A stretch of DNA of 64,000 nt, taken from NCBI GenBank assembly GCA_019636375.1, contig JAHBXS010000003.1, forward strand, positions 558,001 through 622,000, given 5' to 3'. The position numbers were made by a program, and so were the translations under genes. Source of the DNA: Pirellulaceae bacterium. GTDB taxonomy: Bacteria; Planctomycetota; Planctomycetia; Pirellulales; Pirellulaceae. Position 1 is the first letter of the stretch, and the number at the start of each line of letters is the position of its first letter. Under the pieces are notes generated by a model, which was given only the letters and a program-made list of their open reading frames with translations, searched no databases and was not told where the DNA came from. Shown here piece after piece: positions 16,860-26,519 of the stretch.

Positions 16860-17501
16860 ATGGCTGCGATTTTAACTTTTCTTGGAAACTCCATTTACGT
16901 CGTGATTGCGATTGTTGCCTCGTGGGGGGCCTACTGCGTTATCGTGGTGTACAACCGGGTCAAACAAAAACAATTTTCCGACGAAGCTGTCCAAAGCGGC
17001 TTTCTGGAGGCTCTGGAAGAGCCGCTGCTCAAGGGAGACTATGAGGTTGCTAGTCAGATTTGTTCGGGCGACCGGCGGGCTCTCTGCCAACTCTGTCAGT
17101 TGGCCATCGACAACCGCCAAATCGGATTTGCCAAAATCAAACAGTTGCTTACCGACCGCTTCCAACGCGACGTGCTCCAAGACCTGGATTTCCGTTTGAG
17201 TTGGGTGGTGACCGTCATCAAGACCGCCCCGATGTTGGGATTGTTGGGAACGGTTATGGGGATGATGGCGGCCTTCGAAAAATTGGCGGCATCCAAATCG
17301 GTCGATGCGACCAAGCTGGCCGGTGACATTCAATTCGCGCTGATCACGACTGCCCTCGGGTTGTCGATTGCGATTCCGCTGACGATCTGCGTGGCCTATA
17401 TCACGATTAACATTCGCAAGATGGAAGACATGGTTTCCTTTGGCTTGAACCAGTTCCTGGAAATTTACCGACAAGCGATCATTCGTCATCCCGTTTCGTA
17501 G
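16860..17501 (+). CDS. MotA/TolQ/ExbB proton channel family protein
   Basis: 213 residues with three predicted membrane helices at about 5-30, 114-138 and 158-184. The family core APMLGLLGTVMGMMAAFEKL is at ~123-142 and a second conserved helix (FALITTALGLSIAIPLTICV) at ~159-178. ExbB/TolQ forms a pentameric inner-membrane proton channel around an ExbD/TolR dimer and powers TonB- or TolA-like transducers. The two following genes encode ExbD-type partners, and the two preceding genes have TonB topology, so an ExbB-ExbD-transducer complex is the natural reading. Cytoplasmic loop 1 is of normal size for ExbB. Confidence 0.93.
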   Translation: MAAILTFLGNSIYVVIAIVASWGAYCVIVVYNRVKQKQFSDEAVQSGFLEALEEPLLKGDYEVASQICSGDRRALCQLCQLAIDNRQIGFAKIKQLLTDRFQRDVLQDLDFRLSWVVTVIKTAPMLGLLGTVMGMMAAFEKLAASKSVDATKLAGDIQFALITTALGLSIAIPLTICVAYITINIRKMEDMVSFGLNQFLEIYRQAIIRHPVS

Positions 17502-17556
17502 AAGTTGCCTGTTTTCTTTGCGGAACATTGGCACGTTTTTTGTTTGGAGGTAATCG

Positions 17557-18042
17557 ATGACCACTCGCGATGATGTTGGCGGCGAAATCAAATCCCGCCC
17601 GAAAAAGCGCGAAGACACCGAGATGGACATCACGCCGATGATCGACATGACGTTCTTGTTGTTGGCGTTTTTTATCATGTGTTCCAAGATGGACCCGACG
17701 GTCGCTGTCGATTTGCCGGGAGCTTTTTATGGCGACCCGGTATCTGAGAAGGACTCTGTCGTGCTCGTCGTTGCGGCTGGTGCCACGAAGGCCGATTACA
17801 CGATCTACAAAGGACGCTCCGACGAGTACCCCATTAGCGAAACCGAGCCCATGGCCCAAGAAGAAGCGGTTGCCATGTACGTGCAACAAGAACTTTCCGC
17901 GAGACCCGATGTCCAAGCCGTGGTGATCAAGGCCGAAGGGAAAGTCAAATCGGGGGCCGTTGAGACCGTCAAACGGGGAGTGATTCAAGCAGAGTTGGCG
18001 GAAGGCCGCCGTTTGTACGTGGCCGTCGAGGAAAAACAATAG
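17557..18042 (+). CDS. ExbD/TolR family protein, first copy
   Basis: 161 residues. One N-terminal transmembrane segment (~27-45) with the essential proton-carrying Asp in the MDITPMIDMTFLLLAFFIM motif (Asp30). A periplasmic domain of ~110 residues follows. The start at 17557 is preceded by GGAGG (17546-17550). It works with the upstream ExbB. It is one of two different ExbD proteins in the operon, which suggests the rotor dimer could be a heterodimer. Confidence 0.93.
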   Translation: MTTRDDVGGEIKSRPKKREDTEMDITPMIDMTFLLLAFFIMCSKMDPTVAVDLPGAFYGDPVSEKDSVVLVVAAGATKADYTIYKGRSDEYPISETEPMAQEEAVAMYVQQELSARPDVQAVVIKAEGKVKSGAVETVKRGVIQAELAEGRRLYVAVEEKQ

Positions 18043-18101
18043 CTCGTTGCTAAAGACGACTGTCGATTGGGCTGCGTGCATTTGAACCGGAGAAGTAAAC
18101 C

Positions 18102-18785
18102 ATGGCTAAAAAAAAATCAAAGCATGATAAAAATGGGGGCCAGCCTCAAGATTCTGGCTTTGAATTGCTCGCGCCCGCTGGGCACCTGGGGCCGATGGAT
18201 GGTCCGCGCGATGCCAAGGCTAGCGAGAATCCAGCAGCTCAAACACCACGCCCCAAGGCGAAGGCCGACGAGTCCCTCAAACAACTGATCTGGAAAGGTT
18301 TTGAGGAGCCTGTAGAAGAAGGCTCCGAAGATCCGCCGATGAACTTCACCAAACGGTTGGATTCCAGCGAAGACGGCATGGACATGACCCCGATGGTCGA
18401 CGTGACTTTTTTGCTACTCATCTTCTTCATGGTGACGGCTTCGTTTTCCGTGCAACGATCGATCGAGCAACCCCCGCCGAGAATCGAAGAGCCTAGCACC
18501 AATGTTACAGAGGACGAGGAGCAGGAAAAAGATTACGTTGAAGTCATCATTGATCAAAACAATAACTTTTTAGTGACCACACGCACTGATGAAGAGGTCG
18601 AGACTCCCAGTGAATCGCTGATGCGAGCGAAGATTCGAAACGCCGTTAAAGACTACGGTGCCGAACGCTTGCTGATCACCGCCCATGTTGACTCGCGACA
18701 CGAGCGTGTGATCACAGTTTGGGACGCTGGATTGTCGGCCAACATTAAGGTCTTTCAGATTCGGACAACGGAAACCGAATACTGA
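18102..18785 (+). CDS. ExbD/TolR family protein, second copy with long cytoplasmic extension
   Basis: 227 residues. Unlike the first ExbD, it has an ~85-residue polar N-terminal extension (Lys-rich, then Pro/Glu/Asp-rich) before the transmembrane segment. The key motif MDMTPMVDVTFLLLIFFMV places the proton-binding Asp at residue 100. The periplasmic part (~115-227) has an acidic stretch (Glu-Asp-Glu-Glu-Gln-Glu) and then the usual alpha/beta ExbD fold pattern. The extension may bind a cytoplasmic partner. It starts 59 bases after the first exbD. Confidence 0.9.
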   Translation: MAKKKSKHDKNGGQPQDSGFELLAPAGHLGPMDGPRDAKASENPAAQTPRPKAKADESLKQLIWKGFEEPVEEGSEDPPMNFTKRLDSSEDGMDMTPMVDVTFLLLIFFMVTASFSVQRSIEQPPPRIEEPSTNVTEDEEQEKDYVEVIIDQNNNFLVTTRTDEEVETPSESLMRAKIRNAVKDYGAERLLITAHVDSRHERVITVWDAGLSANIKVFQIRTTETEY

Positions 18786-18884
18786 GCGAGCATTTTTCAA
18801 ATCAAACACTTGTCAACATTTGTCTATTCACCAATTTAGTTTTTGCAGACCACCTTTCGGGGTGGCGTTCGAGGAAAATCATCA

Positions 18885-21800
18885 ATGACCCCCAATGAGT
18901 TAATCAACACCATTGAAAAATCCGGGTTGGTTGACGCGCGGATTCTTGCCAAGATCAAAAAAGAGCTTGACAATCCCGCGCGACCGGTCAAGGCCAAAGC
19001 GATCATCAAATTTCTCGTCGATCGTGGCGAGTTGACGACTGATCAAGGCCAACAGTTTCTTGATGGAAGTTGGCAGGCACCTCGAGTTCTCGCCCAACAG
19101 CCCGAATTGGTAGTCAATCAACAGGGTGCGGCTCCGGATTACGACACTGACGATTTGACCAACCTCGCACCGGCAGTCGCGGTCCCCATTCCGCAACACG
19201 CTTCGCCCGCACGCCAGCGGCAAAATCCCGACAACGCCACGATGGTCTACGACGTTGATGATGCGATGGAAGAATCGGGTGAAATCGAAGTTCCTGTAGT
19301 GGTCCAGGCGACTGAGATGTACCAACCGCTGGACGATGCGATGGGATTTGATGCTCCGGCCAGTCCTCTCGGTTCGGTGCTAGATTCCGCGCCAGAAGAA
19401 CGCGGCACGCAATTGACCCGTCCGGCTTTTACGGGAAAACGGGAAAAAATTGACCAATGGCAAACCAAGTGGGTTTACATCGGCAGTTCACTATTGGCGG
19501 TCTTGTTGGTGATCGGTGCGGTTTTGGCACTTTCTGTATTTCGGGCACCACCCGAAAAACTCTATGAAGCCGCCGAGTCCAGTTATCTCGCTGGAAACTA
19601 CATCGACGCTGCTAATAGAATTCGAGAATTCTACGAAAACTATCCGTCACACGAGCGAGCAAATACGGCCCGTGTGCGCGAGGTACAATGCTACCTTGCC
19701 AACGCGTTTTCGATGAAGAACTACAACGAGGTCGCTACCCTCGCCAAGGAAAAAATTCCGACCATCGAAAACAACCCGTCTTATTCCATCATTCAAGACG
19801 ACTTCGTGGTTTGGTTCCCGATTACGGCTTTTGAGACCTCACAAGCGGGCCTGAAAGAGACCACCATTGAGGGGATGCAGGCCGCCCTAAAACGAGCAGA
19901 AGAAAATGGCGAAATTCTGACATTCCTAACCTCGTCTCAACGCAACAGTGAAACGGCCAAACCAAATATCGAGCGTTTCGAAAACAACGTCAAACTCATT
20001 CGAGGACGAATCGACAAAGAAATCGAATACGAAAAAGCGCTCCAGGAAATCAATCAATTTGCGACACAAAGCAAGCCGGATGAGGCGTTTGCAATCTTCA
20101 ATCGCTTAACCCGAATCTATGGAGATTTGGGAGCCCGCGTACCTCTTCGCGAAGCCATGACCCGAGTCACGGCCAGCGAGATGAATCTTATCGTCCCCTC
20201 GCCGATTCAAGTTGACACATCGACGACAGACGTGACTCCCCTGGCAACAAGCCATGTGCAACTTGTTTCCAAATACGGGACTCCGACCAGTTCGCTTCGC
20301 GACGAGTTGCTGCCTTACTTGATCGAGGGCTATTTGTATGTCGTGTCGGCTGGGGATGGCGAAGTCGTTTGGAGCCGGTTCCTGGGTTACGAAACCATGC
20401 TCCGTCCGATGTGGGTCGATGCGGCGAGCAAGGCCGAATTATTGGCCTTTGATGAACGGACCCACGATTTAATGAAGTTCGACGCGAGAACCGGCGAACT
20501 TCGCTGGCGAGCCCGAATTGGCGAGTCGTTTGTCGAGCCAACCGTCTATAGCGATGCGGTTTACGTACCAACACGTTCCGGTTCGGTTCTTAAGATCGAC
20601 CTGTTTTCCGGCGAGATGGTCGCCGGGATCAAACTTCCGAAGCCGATTAGCGTCCCCATCGCCTCCTCGGACCAGGAGTCTTTCTTGTATGTCGTCGCGG
20701 ACAACTCGAACATCTACATCGTCTCTGCTGTCGATTTGAAGTGCCAAGAAATTTATTACCTAGGCCATCTCCCCAACCAAATTCGCATCCCGCCGATTTA
20801 TTGGAGCGGGCATTTGCTGGTCGATGTCAACGCACAAAATTCTGAACTATATGTGTTCCGCTTCACACAGCGGGGCCTCGGATTGGAGTTATTGCAAAAT
20901 GTCCGCCTAACGTCGGGGCCGATTACGATTCCCCCATCGCGCTTAGGGCGGAATATGCTGTTTGTTTCCGACACAGGCGAACTCCGACTGATTGAACTGA
21001 CGACCGCAGAGGAGCGAACGCCGATCTCCATTGCGGCTACTGAAAAAATTGAAACTCGTGGAGCGAGTCGGGCTTTTGTCTTAGCTCAAGGCAGCGGGTT
21101 GTGGATCGCCAGTCGTGGACTCGCCGTGTTCAACGTTGACAAGATCAAAGGACAATTCCGTCGCGAGACGATTGTTGAAGGGGACGACGCCTTCCTCGGT
21201 CCATTGGTGCGTTATGAAGACGTTCTGATTCACGCCCGACGTCGTTCCGGTTCGCGGCAGATTTCGGTTTCCGCTGTGAATGTAGCCGATATGAAGATGT
21301 TATGGCGAAGCGATTTTGGAGCGGGTTTGGCTGGAGCACCGTTCGCCAACCAAAGGGAATTGTTCGCGGTATCCTCACAAGGAGACATGTTTGCGTTGGA
21401 GAATCAGACTTCTGGATTCAGTTCTTTGAAACAGAAACTTTCGGCCAGCGATATCGATCTACCGCTGAATTTTTCGGACCTCGTTGGATTGGGGGGTAAC
21501 AAGTTTGCCGCTTTGAGTCGCATGGCTCCAGATTTCTTGCTGGTTGATTTGGGCGAACGTTTACTACGTTTGACGCGAATGCAGGCCCCAGCGGATCGCA
21601 TGGCCAATGAGCCCCGCTCGTTGTCTCAGGATTTTATCTTCCCTTCGCTCTCTGGGCTCATTCTGCGGATCGATGAAAATGGGCGCGGTGTCGGTGCTCC
21701 CTTTCAACCGCCCCTTTCACCAGGGGAAGAAGTCCGTTGGAACCGAGCCGGCGTCAATCAAGACGACATGATCTTGGTGGGAGACGAAAAGCAAACGGTT

Positions 21801-22328
21801 TTCTTGCTGGATGCGAGGGTGCGTGGCTCGTTGAGTCTCGCCGGGCAAACGGCGATTGATGGACAAGCGATCACCGGATTTGCAGGTGACAAGGACTTTG
21901 GCTTTGTGTTCTCCGAAGCAACTGGACGAGTGGCTCTGCAAAAAATACCCTACCGGTCACCGTTGGCAGTTTCGGGAAGTGTTCCTGTCGAAGCGCGACC
22001 CATCTATGGCCCGGCGGCCGTGTCGGGAAAAGTGATTGCTCATTTGGACAACGGAAAGTTGTGTGCCTGGAATGAAAACCTGGAGTTGGTTTGGAGCATC
22101 CCAATCAGCAACGAGAAAATTGCTGCGGTCATCAGTGCCGGTAGTTCGGCCGATGTCTTAGTGGTTTTTGAGTCGGGGCGAGTCGTGCGGGTCGATTCCG
22201 GGGGACAAGTTGCGGCAACGGTCGAATTGGGACAGCCAGTTCGCCACGCTCCACTTTTGCACAACGATCAATATTATTTTTCAACCAACAACGGTTCGGT
22301 GCTGGTGGTCGATCGCTCAAAACTTTAA
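18885..22328 (+). CDS. Membrane-anchored PQQ-like beta-propeller protein with TPR-like region
   Basis: About 1147 residues from the ATG at 18885 (MTPNELINTIEKSGL). The N-terminal ~60 residues form a small helical domain also seen at the start of planctomycete signalling proteins (AKAIIKFLVDRGELTTDQGQ). An acidic linker, then one transmembrane helix at ~196-219. Residues ~225-400 look like TPR-type helices (KLYEAAESSYLAGNYIDAAN). From ~430 onward are repeats of a PQQ/WD-like propeller (for example LYVVSAGDGEVVWSRFLGYE, 'AYVPTRSGSVLKIDLFSGEM'). So a cytoplasmic head is linked to a large periplasmic propeller. It follows the two exbD genes by 99 bases and is probably part of the same envelope complex. 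The ligand is unknown. Confidence 0.75.
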   Translation: MTPNELINTIEKSGLVDARILAKIKKELDNPARPVKAKAIIKFLVDRGELTTDQGQQFLDGSWQAPRVLAQQPELVVNQQGAAPDYDTDDLTNLAPAVAVPIPQHASPARQRQNPDNATMVYDVDDAMEESGEIEVPVVVQATEMYQPLDDAMGFDAPASPLGSVLDSAPEERGTQLTRPAFTGKREKIDQWQTKWVYIGSSLLAVLLVIGAVLALSVFRAPPEKLYEAAESSYLAGNYIDAANRIREFYENYPSHERANTARVREVQCYLANAFSMKNYNEVATLAKEKIPTIENNPSYSIIQDDFVVWFPITAFETSQAGLKETTIEGMQAALKRAEENGEILTFLTSSQRNSETAKPNIERFENNVKLIRGRIDKEIEYEKALQEINQFATQSKPDEAFAIFNRLTRIYGDLGARVPLREAMTRVTASEMNLIVPSPIQVDTSTTDVTPLATSHVQLVSKYGTPTSSLRDELLPYLIEGYLYVVSAGDGEVVWSRFLGYETMLRPMWVDAASKAELLAFDERTHDLMKFDARTGELRWRARIGESFVEPTVYSDAVYVPTRSGSVLKIDLFSGEMVAGIKLPKPISVPIASSDQESFLYVVADNSNIYIVSAVDLKCQEIYYLGHLPNQIRIPPIYWSGHLLVDVNAQNSELYVFRFTQRGLGLELLQNVRLTSGPITIPPSRLGRNMLFVSDTGELRLIELTTAEERTPISIAATEKIETRGASRAFVLAQGSGLWIASRGLAVFNVDKIKGQFRRETIVEGDDAFLGPLVRYEDVLIHARRRSGSRQISVSAVNVADMKMLWRSDFGAGLAGAPFANQRELFAVSSQGDMFALENQTSGFSSLKQKLSASDIDLPLNFSDLVGLGGNKFAALSRMAPDFLLVDLGERLLRLTRMQAPADRMANEPRSLSQDFIFPSLSGLILRIDENGRGVGAPFQPPLSPGEEVRWNRAGVNQDDMILVGDEKQTVFLLDARVRGSLSLAGQTAIDGQAITGFAGDKDFGFVFSEATGRVALQKIPYRSPLAVSGSVPVEARPIYGPAAVSGKVIAHLDNGKLCAWNENLELVWSIPISNEKIAAVISAGSSADVLVVFESGRVVRVDSGGQVAATVELGQPVRHAPLLHNDQYYFSTNNGSVLVVDRSKL

Positions 22329-22365
22329 CCAAGTGCGTGGGCTACACGAAACTATTCGGAAAGCT

Positions 22366-24753
22366 ATGAAACTAATTTCTTCAACCCGACCATCGCTCGT
22401 CGTTCGCAGTCTGTGCTGGCTGGGTCTTTGTCTGGGAGTTGTCGCGGTCACGGGGCAGGATCAGCCTCAAGGTGATAAACTGCCGCTAGGCTCTCGAATG
22501 CGGCCGACAATGTCACTCGTAGATCAAGAACCATTTGATCGAATTTTCTTAGACGATTTTAATGAACGAGCGTTGATTGATATCGTTCCACTCGTGGAAA
22601 TTCCCACCAAACCGTTTCCAGAACGCGGTAATTTGGTGTTTAACTTGATGGATGGTTCGTGGCCGACTTTGCAAGTCCCCTACGGAAATGTCGTCGATTA
22701 CAAAACGTTCAGCGACTTGCTGTCGGAAGAGGCCGATCAATTGACAGTTGCCGGAAACTACGCGCAGGCTTTCCGCAATCTGTTGTACATTCTCGATAAC
22801 AATTCTCCTGGGGCCTATCGGGTCGAGGAGCGGATACAACGAGTCTTATTTTTGGACGGCAAGGCGAATTACGACAACGGCAATTATCCTTTGGCGTTGT
22901 CAATTTTCGAGGACTTGTATCGCCGCAATCCGCGTTTTCGGATCGGCGGAATTAATCTGACCGCCATCGAATTGATTTTGGATGTTTACGATCGAAATCT
23001 GCAACTCTTCCGAGACGCTGATGAGTTTGACGCGATTAGGAGTTCCCTAAAAAATCTTGGTGAACGTTATACACAGGACGCAGAGCCTTTGATTGCAAAG
23101 TGGAATCGAAATCTCGAAGAACTGGCGGCTGATTTTCTAAACAAGTCTCAAGAGGCGCTTCGCAACGGTAGCCCTCGAGATGCTCGTGCCTTTGCTCGGC
23201 GGGCCATTAACGTCGACAAGAATTTGGAAGCGGCCTACCAGCTTTTTGACAAGATCGTTCAAGACCATCCGACGGTTTTCGTCGGCGTGAGTCAACCAGC
23301 TTTGTCACCTAACCCGAACCGTATTGAAGATTGGGCGTCGCGACGTGTGGGACGCTTGACCCAACGACGCTTGGTCGAATTAGTTGGCCTCAGCGAAGAC
23401 GGTGGACGCTACGAGTTTATCAATGGGCGGATCATTCAAACGGACCAAACGGGCTACAAATACCGTTTCCAAATCGAGCCGGAACTATCCGGATTCGCTG
23501 TGCCGAAACTCGCGTCGTATGAACTGGCTTCTATTCTTCTAAACCGCGCTGACCCTAGAAACCCTCGGCATTACGCTGAATGGGCCAAGATTCTCAAGTC
23601 GGTGGCTGTGACTGGTGAATACACCGTCGATATCGAACTCAAGATTCCATTTGTCCGCCCAGAGGCGTTGCTGCATTTTCCTTTTCAAGAATTCAGTAAC
23701 AATGCTGATGATCAAACGGGGCCTTATGTTTTGGCCGAAGCAACCGATAGCTTAATGACTTTTAACCTCAACCCCAATTACTCCAAGGACGAGGAAAACC
23801 AATACCCCCAAGTCACCGAATGGCTTTTCCGAAATCCCAGCGAGGCTGCCGACGCGCTGCGTCGTGGTCTGGTGGATGCCGTCGACCGAATCCCGCCTTC
23901 TGACGTGATTCGCCTTCGTGCCGATCCGGACATTGATGTGCGGCAGTATTTGGTTCCCACGGTACACATGCTTGTACCCAACCAACGGAACGAATTCATG
24001 CGGAATAGCCAATTCCGTAGCGGACTCCTCAAGGCCATCGATCGCGAACAAATTCTCGTCAATATGCTATGCAATGGACATTTGTTGGAAGGCACGACGG
24101 TGATTGACGGCCCGTTCCCGATTGGATCCGATTACAACCCCCAAATTGGCTACGGATACAATACACGGGTTACTCCAGTGCAGTACTCGATGGTCACTGG
24201 CGGAGTTCTCTTAGAAGCGACGCGACTTTTGATGGAAGCAGAAAAGGTCAAACAGGGAGAACAAGACCCTGTGGTTAAGATTCCCAAACTCGTGTTGGCC
24301 TATCCACGAGGAGACGTTTCGGCGATCGCCTGTCGCGCGATTGCGGGCATGTGGGGGTTGGCTGGCGTGCAAACTGAACTTCGAGAATTGCCTCCGGGAG
24401 TTACCATTCCCGAGGACAATGACTACGACTGGTTGTACTGTGAACTTAATATTGCCGAACCGCTGATTGATGCGAATTTTCTTTTTGGGACTTCTGGGAT
24501 TGTCGAACGGCTCAGTGCCCCGGTCGAGCAAGTCATGCGCTGGACAAATTTTTCAAATAGTTGGCGAGCGGCCAGTAACAATTTGCGACAACTGCATCGC
24601 CTCGCTCTCAATGACGTGAGCGTCATCCCGTTGTGGCAAATGACTGAATATTACGCCGTTCGTCGAAACGTCCGCGACATCGGGCGTGATTTGATGTACC
24701 TCTATCAGTTCGTTGATCGCTGGCGAATTGGCCCATTGCGCGCGGTGGACTAA
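22366..24753 (+). CDS. Exported TPR + extracellular solute-binding protein, family 5 (SBP_bac_5) fusion
   Basis: About 795 residues from the ATG at 22366, which gives a good signal peptide (LCWLGLCLGVVAVTG-Q). Residues ~60-330 contain an unrecognised segment and TPR-like helices (GNYAQAFRNLLYILDNN, 'NYDNGNYPLALSIFEDLYRR'). The C-terminal ~400 residues match oligopeptide/dipeptide-type binding proteins: an EPELSGFAVPKLASYELAS segment, 'QTGPYVLAEATDSLMTFNLN', 'AADALRRGLVDAVDRIPPSD' and 'FRSGLLKAIDREQILVNMLC'. No Dpp/Opp permease or ATPase lies nearby, so the domain may act as a periplasmic sensor or scaffold rather than a transporter subunit. The start is 37 bases after the beta-propeller gene. 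Confidence 0.8.
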   Translation: MKLISSTRPSLVVRSLCWLGLCLGVVAVTGQDQPQGDKLPLGSRMRPTMSLVDQEPFDRIFLDDFNERALIDIVPLVEIPTKPFPERGNLVFNLMDGSWPTLQVPYGNVVDYKTFSDLLSEEADQLTVAGNYAQAFRNLLYILDNNSPGAYRVEERIQRVLFLDGKANYDNGNYPLALSIFEDLYRRNPRFRIGGINLTAIELILDVYDRNLQLFRDADEFDAIRSSLKNLGERYTQDAEPLIAKWNRNLEELAADFLNKSQEALRNGSPRDARAFARRAINVDKNLEAAYQLFDKIVQDHPTVFVGVSQPALSPNPNRIEDWASRRVGRLTQRRLVELVGLSEDGGRYEFINGRIIQTDQTGYKYRFQIEPELSGFAVPKLASYELASILLNRADPRNPRHYAEWAKILKSVAVTGEYTVDIELKIPFVRPEALLHFPFQEFSNNADDQTGPYVLAEATDSLMTFNLNPNYSKDEENQYPQVTEWLFRNPSEAADALRRGLVDAVDRIPPSDVIRLRADPDIDVRQYLVPTVHMLVPNQRNEFMRNSQFRSGLLKAIDREQILVNMLCNGHLLEGTTVIDGPFPIGSDYNPQIGYGYNTRVTPVQYSMVTGGVLLEATRLLMEAEKVKQGEQDPVVKIPKLVLAYPRGDVSAIACRAIAGMWGLAGVQTELRELPPGVTIPEDNDYDWLYCELNIAEPLIDANFLFGTSGIVERLSAPVEQVMRWTNFSNSWRAASNNLRQLHRLALNDVSVIPLWQMTEYYAVRRNVRDIGRDLMYLYQFVDRWRIGPLRAVD

Positions 24754-24776
24754 CAACAGGAAGCGGAGAACGTCTT

Positions 24777-26495
24777 TTGAACCGTTATCATTCACAACCG
24801 TCTGAGCGTCACGCCTACCCTTGGGCTATCCATGCGTCGGGAAATCTTAATATGCATGCCACTTGTAAAAACCAACTTGCTTCTAACTGCGGACGATCAT
24901 CGGTTACCACGCGAATCGGGACCTGCGGGTGGCTGGTAAGCGTTGTGGCATTGCTAATGGTTGCTTTTGGGACCAGCTTGCTTGCCCAGGAAGAGGCACA
25001 GAACGATCCACCATCTCAAGCTGTTGCATCGAACTCAACGCCGGTGCCAACCAAACCAACCGACGGTGTGATGCCGATTGATCGTGCTTGGGAGTATGCT
25101 CACTACCGCGTCCGCGTGTGGTTGTGTACGGACGGGAGCCCCGAGGTCAACGGCTTGCTGGAGCACGTAAAGCGAGAGATTGTATCTCATGCAGAGACCG
25201 TTGATCGCTCGGCTTGGGAGCTATTGGTAGACGAAGCTCCGAACCCCTGGAATTGGCGATTCTCACGTGACTTAGAAAAAGTGGAGTTGTATTCAACCGA
25301 ACTGGCGACACTTCCCAGTTTGTTGTTTGACGACAAATTAATGGTTGTGTCCCTCAAACGTTCCATGACAGGGATTTTTTGCGACGTTCGAGAGTTCGAT
25401 ATCGCCACACGGCAATGGGGCTCACGAGTTACTCGCAATGTCGACCAAATCGAAGATATTAGCCAATCCGCTTTCCGCTTAATCACCACCGCCTTCATGC
25501 CGATTGCGTTGATAGACTACGCGACCCCTGACAACGAAGTGATCTTGCATACTCGTGCGGTGTTATCTTGTGTTACATCAAGGCTTGATGAAAACGGCGA
25601 GTGGATTGCAGAAATCAACGAAAGTTCTCCCGTCTATATTCAAGAACGCGACGTATTTCTTCCGGTGCTTCGTCGTACGGATCGCGATGGTAAATTAACT
25701 TCATTGGAGCCAGTACCGTTTACGTTTATCACGCTGGATAAAATTGAAGAAGCCCGAATCGACGGGTTTGTCCAATCAACCGTCCGGGCACCGTTGGCGG
25801 CTCGTAAGAGCAAGCGGTTGCAGAAATATGCGCTCGTTATTCGCCCACCGGAATCAAGTACGACAATCCAAATTTTTGACCGAGACGCGGCAACGATGCC
25901 GATGGAAGGGATCGAAGTCTACTCGCGACGCCCGAATCAACCCAAAGAAGAGAAGTCGGAATTATTGGGCAAAACGGATTGGCGCGGGATGATCGAAATT
26001 CCTCCGAGCCCGGACGGGTTGCGAATGATTTATCTCTCGCGTGGTGCTCGAGCACTGCGAAAATTTCCCATCGTCCCCGGATTCATTCCGTTACAACAAA
26101 CGGATGTCGCAAACGACGAAGCGCGTTTGTTTGCCGAAGGCGTGATAGCGGGTGTTAATATCGAATTGATCGACTTGTTGACCCAGCGGTTGATTTACGA
26201 AGAAGATATGAACAAAGCCATGGATGCTGGGAACTACGCCGAAGTCAAATTTATTCTTGAAAAGTACACATCGCTTCCTCGCCCTCTTCAAATTCGTACT
26301 CGATTGACTGACGAAAAGGCCCGTTTATCAACTCGGGCGAAAGACGCCAACGAACAGAAGTTCATTAACGGAATGTTTGACTCGCTGCTCTTGGTTCTTT
26401 CGAACTTTATTGGCGACAGCAAAGAATCGGAAATTCTCCGACGCATCGATCAAGCCTCAATTGCCAAAGAAAACGAGCAGAATTCCATCGAATGA
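24777..26495 (+). CDS. Exported protein of unknown function, last gene of the ExbB/ExbD cluster
   Basis: 572 residues from a TTG at 24777 (preceded by GGAAGCGGAG) or 547 from the ATG at 24852; either leaves a signal sequence with core LVSVVALLMVAFGTSLLA-Q. The mature part is mostly beta-rich, with one region resembling carboxypeptidase-regulatory or carbohydrate-binding modules (TIQIFDRDAATMPMEGIEVY ... KTDWRGMIEIPP, ~365-415), and ends in a helical, charged stretch. I do not recognise the family. It lies 23 bases after the solute-binding gene and is probably cotranscribed with it. It may be another periplasmic component of the same system. Confidence 0.65.
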   Translation: MNRYHSQPSERHAYPWAIHASGNLNMHATCKNQLASNCGRSSVTTRIGTCGWLVSVVALLMVAFGTSLLAQEEAQNDPPSQAVASNSTPVPTKPTDGVMPIDRAWEYAHYRVRVWLCTDGSPEVNGLLEHVKREIVSHAETVDRSAWELLVDEAPNPWNWRFSRDLEKVELYSTELATLPSLLFDDKLMVVSLKRSMTGIFCDVREFDIATRQWGSRVTRNVDQIEDISQSAFRLITTAFMPIALIDYATPDNEVILHTRAVLSCVTSRLDENGEWIAEINESSPVYIQERDVFLPVLRRTDRDGKLTSLEPVPFTFITLDKIEEARIDGFVQSTVRAPLAARKSKRLQKYALVIRPPESSTTIQIFDRDAATMPMEGIEVYSRRPNQPKEEKSELLGKTDWRGMIEIPPSPDGLRMIYLSRGARALRKFPIVPGFIPLQQTDVANDEARLFAEGVIAGVNIELIDLLTQRLIYEEDMNKAMDAGNYAEVKFILEKYTSLPRPLQIRTRLTDEKARLSTRAKDANEQKFINGMFDSLLLVLSNFIGDSKESEILRRIDQASIAKENEQNSIE

Positions 26496-26519
26496 CCTGA
26501 ACCTAATGACGGATGGTCT

